A stretch of 7,521 bases of DNA from an uncultured Oscillospiraceae bacterium (GTDB lineage: Bacteria; Bacillota; Clostridia; Oscillospirales; Oscillospiraceae): the NCBI GenBank assembly GCA_934643765.1, contig CAKUCT010000089.1, positions 1 to 7,521 of the forward strand, written 5' to 3'. The notes beneath the pieces are model-generated. The model worked only from the letters and a program-made list of their open reading frames with translations. It was not told the origin of the DNA and searched no databases. How positions within the stretch are numbered: the stretch's first letter is position 1; each line of letters begins with the position of its first letter. Below, one piece after another: positions 1 through 5,726 of the stretch. The position numbers and the translations under genes were made by a program.

Positions 1-917
1 TCATCATGGAGCTTATCAACAACATTGCCACCCAGCACGGCGGCATCTCCGTATTTACCGGCGTCGGCGAACGTACCCGTGAGGGTAACGACCTGTACTA
101 TGAAATGAAGGAGTCCGGCGTTCTGGAGAAGACCGCGCTGGTCTTCGGTCAGATGAACGAACCGCCCGGAGCGCGTATGCGCGTGGGCCTGTCGGGTCTG
201 ACGATGGCGGAGTATTTCCGCGATGTCAAGCACCAGGACGTGCTGCTCTTCATCGACAACATCTTCCGTTTCACGCAGGCCGGCTCCGAAGTGTCCGCAC
301 TTCTCGGCCGTATGCCGTCCGCCGTCGGCTACCAGCCCACGCTGGCAACCGAAATGGGCGCGCTGCAGGAGCGTATCACCTCCACCAAGGACGGCTCGAT
401 CACGTCCGTGCAGGCCGTCTATGTCCCGGCAGACGATCTGACCGACCCGGCCCCTGCCACCACGTTTGCCCACCTCGACGCGACGACGGTTCTTGACCGC
501 TCCATCGCTTCTCTGGGCATCTACCCGGCTGTCGATCCGCTGGACTCCACGTCCCGCATTCTTTCGCCGGACGTCGTCGGCAAGGAGCACTACGAGGTTG
601 CGCAGTCTGTCATCCATATTCTCCAGCGCTACAAAGAGCTGCAGGATATCATCGCCATCATGGGCATGGACGAGCTGTCGGAGGCGGACAAGCTGACCGT
701 CAGTCGCGCACGTAAGGTGCAGCGCTTCCTGTCCCAGCCGTTCCATGTCGCCGAGCAGTTCACCGGCATGGCCGGCAAGTACGTTCCCGTTCGCGAAACC
801 ATCCGCGGCTTCAAGGAGATCGTGGAAGGCAAGCATGATGATCTTCCCGAGTCTGCCTTCCTCTTTGCCGGCACCATCGACGACGTGGTTGCCAAGGCGA
901 AAGGCGGCAACGAATGA
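1..917 (+). CDS. atpD: F-type ATP synthase subunit beta, C-terminal part (5' end outside window)
   Basis: This is the catalytic beta subunit of the cytoplasmic F1 sector, which makes ATP from ADP and phosphate using the proton or sodium gradient. The frame is open from base 3, and about 304 residues of a protein usually near 465 long are visible. The missing part holds the N-terminal barrel and the Walker A P-loop. Visible hallmarks, in order, are GVGERTREGNDLY with the catalytic glutamate; the Walker B strand VLLFIDNIFRFTQAGSE; the strongly conserved stretch ending GYQPTLATEMGALQERI; the DPAPATTFAHLD loop with its conserved TTFAHLDATT; and the C-terminal helical domain with the DELSEADK segment (the beta DELSEED element that couples to gamma and is contacted by epsilon). 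The sequence is intact and ordinary. It ends in TGA, overlapping atpC. Identification is essentially certain from conservation. Confidence 0.98.
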   Translation, partial: IMELINNIATQHGGISVFTGVGERTREGNDLYYEMKESGVLEKTALVFGQMNEPPGARMRVGLSGLTMAEYFRDVKHQDVLLFIDNIFRFTQAGSEVSALLGRMPSAVGYQPTLATEMGALQERITSTKDGSITSVQAVYVPADDLTDPAPATTFAHLDATTVLDRSIASLGIYPAVDPLDSTSRILSPDVVGKEHYEVAQSVIHILQRYKELQDIIAIMGMDELSEADKLTVSRARKVQRFLSQPFHVAEQFTGMAGKYVPVRETIRGFKEIVEGKHDDLPESAFLFAGTIDDVVAKAKGGNE

Positions 918-1315
918 GCAGCTTCCATCTGCAGATTGTGACCCCGGACGGTCTGTTTTACGACGGCCAGGCGGAAAGTCTGAACCTGCGCGCCGCGCAG
1001 GGCAGTCTGACCATTCTTCCCAAGCACACAAACTTTGTCACCACCGTCGGCATGGGTCCGGCGAAGGTTGTGCTCGACGGGCAGGCGCGCATTGCCGCCT
1101 GCATCGGCGGCATGGTGAGCGTCATCAATAATGAGGTACACCTGATTGCAACAACGTTTGAGTGGGCCGAAGACATTGACCGCGAGCGCGCGCAGGCTGC
1201 TTTGCAGCGCGCGGAAGAAACCCTGGCGGATAGCAGCGCCTCCAAGGAAGACAAGCGTCTTGCGCAGGCCGCGCGCCGCAGAGCGCAGGTCCGGCTGAGC
1301 ATTCCGAAAAACTGA
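914..1315 (+). CDS. atpC: F-type ATP synthase subunit epsilon
   Basis: This is the central-stalk epsilon subunit, which joins gamma to the c-ring and inhibits ATP hydrolysis. The 133 residues match the usual length. The N-terminal beta-sandwich (about residues 1-85) starts SSFHLQIVTPDGLFYDG and contains the typical GSLTILPKHTNFVTTVG segment. The C-terminal helical hairpin (about 88-133) is rich in Ala, Arg and Glu. At its start is IDRERA, which fits the I(L)DxxRA motif known from ATP-binding epsilon subunits of Bacillus PS3 type, so ATP may stabilise a compact, non-inhibitory form (inference). The start ATG at 914 overlaps the atpD stop (ATGA), so translation is probably coupled. A GAAAGGCGG purine stretch at 899-907 is the likely ribosome binding site. 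This is the last gene of the atp operon and is followed by a terminator. Confidence 0.97.
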   Translation: MSSFHLQIVTPDGLFYDGQAESLNLRAAQGSLTILPKHTNFVTTVGMGPAKVVLDGQARIAACIGGMVSVINNEVHLIATTFEWAEDIDRERAQAALQRAEETLADSSASKEDKRLAQAARRRAQVRLSIPKN

Positions 1316-1341
1316 CAAAAAGCATTCGCTTTGTTGAACTG

Positions 1342-1379
1342 AAATCCCTGGCCATACATGTATGGTCAGGGATTTTTTT
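1342..1379 (+). terminator. Strong intrinsic terminator of the ATP synthase operon
   Basis: AAATCCCTG at 1342-1350 pairs perfectly with CAGGGATTT at 1367-1375. Between them, one G-T wobble leads into the 14-base palindrome CCATACATGTATGG (1352-1365), giving a stem of about 15 pairs with a CATG tetraloop. Seven T residues (1373-1379) follow, then G and C, then six more T. It lies 27 bases after the atpC stop, as expected for the operon end. The reverse strand lacks an equally good T tract, so it should act mainly on rightward transcription. Confidence 0.95.
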
Positions 1380-1385
1380 GCTTTT

Positions 1386-1414
1386 TTGACATTCCCTTCG
1401 TTTCATGCTACACT
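1386..1414 (+). promoter_or_regulatory. Sigma-A promoter for the unknown-protein/pyrophosphatase operon
   Basis: TTGACA (1386-1391) is a perfect -35 box. After a 17-base spacer comes TACACT (1409-1414) as the -10 box, preceded by an extended -10 TG (1406-1407). Transcription should start near 1421, about 28 bases before the ATG at 1449. The -35 box begins inside the second T run behind the atp terminator, so termination and re-initiation are packed back to back. Confidence 0.85.
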
Positions 1415-1448
1415 GGAGTTACAAATCACGATCTATCAGGAGGCTTCC

Positions 1449-2240
1449 ATGACACTTCTGCAACGCTATCTGACCTATCTTTCTGAAATCTGCGAAGGCT
1501 CGCGCCAGGCGCCCGCCGGCATCACGCTGACAAAGCAAGGCGATATGGAGCGCGCCATCGAGCTGCAGCAGCAGATTTCTTCCATCGGCATTCCGGAGTT
1601 TGTCCGTCTGTGCGCGCTGCAGGACGGCGAAACCATTGCGCAGGAGGAGCTGGACAGCTTTGATCCCGTGCAGCTGCTGCAGGCGCTCGGCGCCATGGAG
1701 CAAAGCGAGGACGCGGCACCACCGCAGGAGCCGGAAGCGCCCGCAGAATCAGACACACCAACCGAGCCTGTCAAATCCGAAATCCGCGATATCTACGAGG
1801 TGTTTCTTGACAGCGTGTGTCTGGAAGATGATCTTTTTGCCTACCTCATCGATATTTTAAAGCGCGGTGACAAAGAAGCCTTCCAGACGCTCTCGCACGC
1901 TGCGGCGCGGACGCTTCTGGATATGGATGAGTTCCTTCTCTGGCTTGGCAGCAAGGAGCTGCTTGGAGACGCGGACGAACAGGCCTGCGCCGCCATCATG
2001 GACGCCTGTCTGGAAAGGCTCATGCAGGAGGGCCAGCGCGAGCTTGCCGCGGCGCTTCTTTCCGGCGACGAGACGACGTTCAAGCTCTTCCGCACGCAGG
2101 CGCCGGAGCTTGTCCATCTGCCGGATGCGACCTATGAATGGTTCAGCAAAAATTATCTTGACCGCTACTACCCCGTCCGCTTCATCCTGCGAAACAACGG
2201 CGTACAGATTCCCTCTTACAAAGATCAGGAACATCAATAA
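1449..2240 (+). CDS. Uncharacterised acidic 263-residue protein cotranscribed with pyrophosphatase
   Basis: I do not recognise this protein. The start at 1449 is chosen because AGGAGG (1438-1443) sits five bases upstream. The alternative in-frame ATG at 1362 lies inside the terminator and upstream of the promoter. There is no signal peptide or membrane segment, so it is probably cytosolic. Residues 1-85 look like a helical N-terminal domain (LQRYLTYLSEICEG..., DMERAIELQQQISSIGIPEFVRL). Residues 86-109 form a Pro/Glu/Ala-rich linker that is probably disordered. Residues 110-263 are a second, mainly helical, acidic domain (DIYEVFLDSVCLEDDLFAYLIDILKRGD, EFLLWLGSKELLGD) ending in an aromatic patch, TYEWFSKNYLDRYYPVRFILRNN. 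There are no metal-binding, nucleotide-binding or DNA-binding signatures I can name. Its stop codon lies within the Shine-Dalgarno of the pyrophosphatase gene, so the two are made together. A partner or regulatory role is only a guess. Confidence 0.9.
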   Translation: MTLLQRYLTYLSEICEGSRQAPAGITLTKQGDMERAIELQQQISSIGIPEFVRLCALQDGETIAQEELDSFDPVQLLQALGAMEQSEDAAPPQEPEAPAESDTPTEPVKSEIRDIYEVFLDSVCLEDDLFAYLIDILKRGDKEAFQTLSHAAARTLLDMDEFLLWLGSKELLGDADEQACAAIMDACLERLMQEGQRELAAALLSGDETTFKLFRTQAPELVHLPDATYEWFSKNYLDRYYPVRFILRNNGVQIPSYKDQEHQ

Positions 2241-2245
2241 GGAGG
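2239..2245 (+). promoter_or_regulatory. Ribosome binding site overlapping upstream stop codon
   Basis: AAGGAGG begins within the TAA stop of the 263-residue protein and lies six bases before the ATG at 2252. It is close to a perfect anti-16S match and fixes the pyrophosphatase start. The overlap suggests translational coupling between the two genes. Confidence 0.85.
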
Positions 2246-2251
2246 CGCTTC

Positions 2252-3868
2252 ATGGACCCCATCTATGTCACCGGGCACCGAAACCCCGATACAGACTCCA
2301 TCGTCTCAGCCATGGCCTACGCGGCGCTGCAGAACGCACTTGGAAACCGCGAATATGTTGCGGCCCGGCTCGGCCATATCTCCGATGAAACCCGGCTCGT
2401 GCTCGACCGCTTTGGCTTTGAGCCCCCGGTCCGCATCCAGACCATGCGCACGCAGGTCCAGGATCTGGACTACGACACGCCGCCGGCCCTCTCGCGCGCT
2501 GTCACAATCAGCAGAGCCTGGGACGCGCTGCAGTCCGACCGCCGGATCCCGGCCATTCCTGTCACCAATGACGACGGCACGCTCTACGGCATGCTCTCCT
2601 CAGCGGAAATTGCCGACTATGACATGCAGACCGTCTCCAATACCTACGCGGAAAATCTGCCGGTTTTTAACCTTTTGAGCGTTCTGGACGGCAAAATCAT
2701 CAACGACGCCGGATACCTTGTCGACCGGCTCAGCGGCGAGGTATCCATCGCCCTGCCGCAGCAGAACGAAAACCTGCTCTTTTCCGGTAAGGATTCCATC
2801 GTCATCTGCGGCGCGCAGCCCGATATGGCCCGGCGGGCCATTGAGATGCAGGTTGGCTGTCTGATCGTCTGCCAGGCCGAGCTCCCGGCGGAGCTTCTCT
2901 CACTGCCGACCACAACGTGCATCATCGCAACGCCGTTTGACGCGTTCAAGGCCGCGCGCATGCTCTACCATGCCGCAGAGGCCGGCCGCATCTGCCGCAC
3001 GACGGACCTTGAAGCCTTCCATCTGACAGACTTTGTGGACGATGTGCGGGAGGTCATGCTCAGCAGCCGCCACCGCAGCTATCCGATTCTGGACGCGGAC
3101 GACAAGGTTGTCGGCACGCTCTCGCGCTATCACCTGCTCAAACCGCGCCGCAAGCGCGTGGTCCTGGTTGACCACAACGAAATGGCGCAGTCGGTTCCCG
3201 GCCTGGAGCAGGCGGAAATTCTGGAGATCATCGACCATCACCGTCTGGCGGATATTCAGACCATGGCGCCGATCTATTTCCGCAATGAGCCCGTCGGCTC
3301 CACGGCGACCATCATCGCCGGGATGTATCAGGAGCGCGGCCTTCTGCCGACAGACCGGCTGGCGGGCCTGCTGGCCGCGGCGATCGTGGCCGACACCGTT
3401 ATGTTCAAATCCCCCACCGCCACGCAGCGCGACCACCGCATGGCAGAGCGCATGGCGCGCATTGCAAATGTCTCGCTCGATGAGCTTGGAAAGGCCATTT
3501 TCTCGGCCTCCATCTCTGACGATAAGAGCACAGAATCCCTGCTCTTCGGCGATTTCAAGGACTTCCACATCGCGGACCACGACTTCGGCGTCAGCCAGAT
3601 CACCTGCATCGGCTATGACCGCATGATGGAGCGCAAGGACGAGTTCCTGGCGCTGATGAAAAAGACGATGGAAACGCGCGGCTACACCCTGATGCTTCTG
3701 ATGCTGACGGATGTGCTGCTGGAGGGGACGCAGATTCTCTATTTGGGCGACGAGGATATCTTTGCGCAGGCGGTCAACACGCCGCTCAAGGACCATACCT
3801 GTTTCCTGCCCGGCGTTGTGTCGCGGAAAAAGCAGATTATTCCGATGCTCTCCGCCCTTTGGGGCTAA
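2252..3868 (+). CDS. ppaC: Manganese-dependent (family II) inorganic pyrophosphatase with CBS-DRTGG-CBS insert
   Basis: This enzyme hydrolyses pyrophosphate to two phosphates in the cytosol, pulling biosynthetic reactions forward. Family II catalytic signatures are present: GHRNPDTDS (His9, Asp13, Asp15), VDHNE (Asp307), the DHH motif (Asp328-His329-His330), IVADTVMF (Asp381), and the substrate-binding SRKK motif (Ser524 to Lys527) near the C-terminus. Plain family II enzymes are about 310 residues. The extra length of this 538-residue protein is an insert at about residues 65-297: a first CBS repeat (about 65-122), a DRTGG-like domain (about 140-245) and a second CBS repeat (about 252-297). 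The DHH catalytic domain resumes near 300, and the DHHA2 domain occupies about 430-538. Characterised CBS-type pyrophosphatases, such as the one from Clostridium perfringens, are inhibited by AMP/ADP and activated by ATP or diadenosine polyphosphates, and the same control is likely here. It is the second gene of a two-gene operon. Confidence 0.96.
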   Translation: MDPIYVTGHRNPDTDSIVSAMAYAALQNALGNREYVAARLGHISDETRLVLDRFGFEPPVRIQTMRTQVQDLDYDTPPALSRAVTISRAWDALQSDRRIPAIPVTNDDGTLYGMLSSAEIADYDMQTVSNTYAENLPVFNLLSVLDGKIINDAGYLVDRLSGEVSIALPQQNENLLFSGKDSIVICGAQPDMARRAIEMQVGCLIVCQAELPAELLSLPTTTCIIATPFDAFKAARMLYHAAEAGRICRTTDLEAFHLTDFVDDVREVMLSSRHRSYPILDADDKVVGTLSRYHLLKPRRKRVVLVDHNEMAQSVPGLEQAEILEIIDHHRLADIQTMAPIYFRNEPVGSTATIIAGMYQERGLLPTDRLAGLLAAAIVADTVMFKSPTATQRDHRMAERMARIANVSLDELGKAIFSASISDDKSTESLLFGDFKDFHIADHDFGVSQITCIGYDRMMERKDEFLALMKKTMETRGYTLMLLMLTDVLLEGTQILYLGDEDIFAQAVNTPLKDHTCFLPGVVSRKKQIIPMLSALWG

Positions 3869-3874
3869 ACCAGG

Positions 3875-3898
3875 TTCGAAAAAACAGTTTTTTTCGAA
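3875..3898 (+). terminator. AT-rich inverted repeat just after the pyrophosphatase gene
   Basis: TTCGAAAAAA (3875-3884) pairs with TTTTTTCGAA (3889-3898) around a four-base CAGT loop, giving a ten-pair stem seven bases after the stop codon. The stem is mostly A-T and lacks a proper T run behind it, so it is a poor terminator alone. It may protect the mRNA 3' end or help the stronger hairpin downstream. The pairing is seen directly; the role is inference. Confidence 0.4.
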
Positions 3899-3924
3899 AA
3901 ATTTGCGCCCCGCTGCGCGCATAA

Positions 3925-3957
3925 AAAACTCCGGAACACGATGTGTTCCGGAGTTTT
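3925..3957 (+). terminator. Bidirectional intrinsic terminator between convergent operons
   Basis: AAAACTCCGGAACAC (3925-3939) and GTGTTCCGGAGTTTT (3943-3957) form a perfect 15-pair stem with a GAT loop. The A run on the left (3923-3928) and T run on the right (3954-3957) give U tracts in both transcripts. It therefore fits as the end of the (+) pyrophosphatase operon and also of the (-) operon whose last gene stops at 4070. It is the strongest hairpin in the 201-base gap 3869-4069. Confidence 0.9.
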
Positions 3958-4043
3958 CCAGTATAGCCAAAATCTTGTATAGTTTCACCCCTCAAGGCAA
4001 AACAACGTGGAATCTATTTTGGGCCGTGACCTGCGCGCGGCCA

Positions 4044-4069
4044 AAAGAGCCCCTGCTTTTTTGGCAGGT
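4044..4069 (-). terminator. Possible weak terminator just after the PspC gene
   Basis: On the minus strand, CCTGC and GCAGG form a five-pair stem around a CAAAAAA loop immediately after the TAA stop, followed by GGCTCTTTT. The stem is short and the T tract is interrupted and displaced. It is at best a partial terminator ahead of the much better one at 3925-3957. Confidence 0.3.
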
Positions 4070-4264
4070 TTAATATGCGTCTGTTTCAGGCATAATAAGC
4101 GCCGCGATAATATAGACCCAAACGCTCAGGCCGCCCGCAAACACCAGAATCACGGCGATCAGCCGCACAAGATTGGAGTCCAGATTGAAATAGTGGGCAA
4201 TCCCACCGCAGACGCCAAACAGCTTCTTATCCACGGACGCACGGCAAAGTTTCTTCGGTTCCAT
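4070..4264 (-). CDS. Small PspC-domain membrane protein
   Basis: The 64 residues consist of almost nothing but a PspC domain. KKLCRASVDKKLFGVCGGIAHYFNLD carries the typical GVCGGIAxYFxxD signature and the LVRLIAVILV segment. This leads into a hydrophobic stretch of about 20 residues (VFAGGLSVWVYIIAALIMP) ending in the usual LIMPE. In enterobacteria, PspC takes part in the phage-shock response to membrane damage. The stand-alone versions common in Firmicutes and Bacteroidota are largely uncharacterised, so only an integral-membrane or stress association can be claimed. A GGAAGAG purine stretch lies just upstream of the ATG. It is the last gene of the minus operon, 31 bases after the GH3 gene. 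Confidence 0.9.
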   Translation of the reverse strand: MEPKKLCRASVDKKLFGVCGGIAHYFNLDSNLVRLIAVILVFAGGLSVWVYIIAALIMPETDAY

Positions 4265-4295
4265 AAATCTCTTCCTTTCTGCCGAAAACCCGGCA

Positions 4296-5684
4296 TCACT
4301 TCAAAATTCCATATTCGGCCTTGACCTGCAAAATCCGCAGCACGCTCTCATCGATGCGCGACGCTGAAAGCGTCCCGTTCTGGACGGCGGTCTTCACGCC
4401 GTCAAACGCGGCCTGCAGATCCTGCGGCATCAGAATCATATCGACACCGGCCTGCAGCGCTTTCACCGCGGCCTCGCCCGGCTGATACAGATCGGTGATG
4501 GAGGCCATCTGGTGCGAATCTGTAATTATGACGCCGGTGAAGCCCAGTTTGTTCCGCAAAAGTTCTGTGACAATTTTCTCGGACAGGTCGCTCGGCGTAT
4601 TGTCGCCCACAACCTCGGGCACACTCAGATGGCTCACCATGACAAACGGCGCACCGGCCTCGATGCCCGACGCAAACGGCAGGAAATCGCACGCTTCCAG
4701 CTCGTCGAGCGTCTTCGTCAGAATCGATGTTCCGTAGTGGTCATCCGTAATGGCGCTGCCATAGCCGGGGAAATGCTTGAGGCAGGGAATGATCTCCTCC
4801 GCCCGCAAACTGCCGGTTATGACGGAAACGAGCGACGCACAGAGCTGTGCATCCGTTCCGAATGAACGCGAGCCGATGACAGACGACGGGCCGCTGGATA
4901 CATCCGCCACAGGCGCAAAGTCCATGTTGAAGCCGACCGCGTGCAAGCTGCCGCCGATATCCTGCCCGGCCTGATAGACGGCTGCAGGATCAGCCTGCTC
5001 GCCAAGCGACTGCGCAGACGGCGCGGCAATGGCCTGCATTGCGGGATTGGAGCCGACGCGGCTGACCGTGCCGCCCTCTTCGTCGGTACCGAGGAAGAGG
5101 GGGATTTTGGTGTAAGCCTTCGTATTATGGAGCATTTCCTGCGTCTGCGCGCGGTCTTCTAAATTTTTCGCAAAATAGATGATCCCGCCGACCGGCATTT
5201 CCTCCAGCGCAGTTTTTGTCGTGTCGCCCGCGCGCGTGGCAGTTTCTACGCCCGTAAGCAGCTCCGGCGTCACGTAAAACAGCTGCCAGATTTTCTCGTC
5301 CTGACTCATGGACGCAAGCGTTCTGCGGGCCAGGGCGTCCGCTTCTGCGGATATGAGCGCCGCGCTGCCGGACGGCTGGGCCGTTTCATCAGACGGCGCG
5401 GTCTCTTCGCCGGTGTTATCGCCCTCTGCCGTCGCGCCGTCTTCCGGCGTATCGTCCGGCGTCATCTCCACCCCGGACGGAATCTCGCCCTCATAGGCCT
5501 GCTCCCGCTCCGGCGCAACAGAGGACTGTTCCGACTCAAACACGGAATTTGTCTCCAGACTCGATACCTCCTGCGGTGCCTTTTTTGGCAGAACCTGCAC
5601 GAGCATATAGCCCGCTCCGGCCAACAGCGCCGCGCAGAACAGCACAATCAGGGTTGTCAGAAGATGATTTTGCCTGCGCTTCAT
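4296..5684 (-). CDS. nagZ: Membrane-anchored GH3 beta-N-acetylhexosaminidase (NagZ-type)
   Basis: This is a glycoside hydrolase family 3 enzyme, probably removing N-acetylglucosamine from peptidoglycan fragments. The 462 residues begin with a basic stretch and one hydrophobic segment (about 8-30: LLTTLIVLFCAALLAGAGYMLV), acting as a signal anchor or signal peptide. Cys17 does not sit in a good lipobox. Residues 36-112 are an acidic Ser/Thr/Glu/Pro-rich linker, probably disordered, that holds the enzyme away from the membrane. The TIM-barrel domain spans about 115-462: DEEGG (201-205, substrate binding), GSRSF (271-275), KHFPGYG (303-309) followed by the Asp-x-His dyad (Asp314/His316) diagnostic of NagZ-type enzymes, and the nucleophile Asp389 in IITDSHQM. 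The C-terminal domain of large GH3 glucosidases is absent, as in short NagZ forms. Translation starts six bases after AAAGGA. It is the second gene of the minus operon. Confidence 0.92.
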   Translation of the reverse strand: MKRRQNHLLTTLIVLFCAALLAGAGYMLVQVLPKKAPQEVSSLETNSVFESEQSSVAPEREQAYEGEIPSGVEMTPDDTPEDGATAEGDNTGEETAPSDETAQPSGSAALISAEADALARRTLASMSQDEKIWQLFYVTPELLTGVETATRAGDTTKTALEEMPVGGIIYFAKNLEDRAQTQEMLHNTKAYTKIPLFLGTDEEGGTVSRVGSNPAMQAIAAPSAQSLGEQADPAAVYQAGQDIGGSLHAVGFNMDFAPVADVSSGPSSVIGSRSFGTDAQLCASLVSVITGSLRAEEIIPCLKHFPGYGSAITDDHYGTSILTKTLDELEACDFLPFASGIEAGAPFVMVSHLSVPEVVGDNTPSDLSEKIVTELLRNKLGFTGVIITDSHQMASITDLYQPGEAAVKALQAGVDMILMPQDLQAAFDGVKTAVQNGTLSASRIDESVLRILQVKAEYGILK

Positions 5685-5726
5685 ATTGGTTCCTTTCTCA
5701 GAATACGCCCGCTTGCGGGGTCGGGA

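Noticed and set aside
629..1318. A 229-codon open frame on the (-) strand, across atpD and atpC
   Set aside because: It lies antisense to two highly conserved ATP synthase genes and has no family resemblance of its own.
1362..1448. N-terminal extension of the 263-residue protein to the ATG at 1362
   Set aside because: That start lies in the terminator stem and upstream of the promoter, and has no ribosome binding site, whereas AGGAGG precedes the ATG at 1449.
2900..3988. A 362-codon open frame on the (-) strand, opposite the pyrophosphatase gene
   Set aside because: The composition is of a shadow frame, it runs through the bidirectional terminator hairpin, and the opposite strand encodes a protein with intact catalytic motifs.
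4007..4324. A 105-codon (+) strand frame opposite the PspC gene
   Set aside because: The opposite strand carries an unmistakable PspC domain, and this frame has no ribosome binding site or family resemblance.
5685..5726. GC-rich short inverted repeat between the DUF1846 and GH3 genes as a terminator
   Set aside because: The stem is only four pairs (CCCG/CGGG) with no T tract, too weak to end transcription, so the two genes are best read as one operon.
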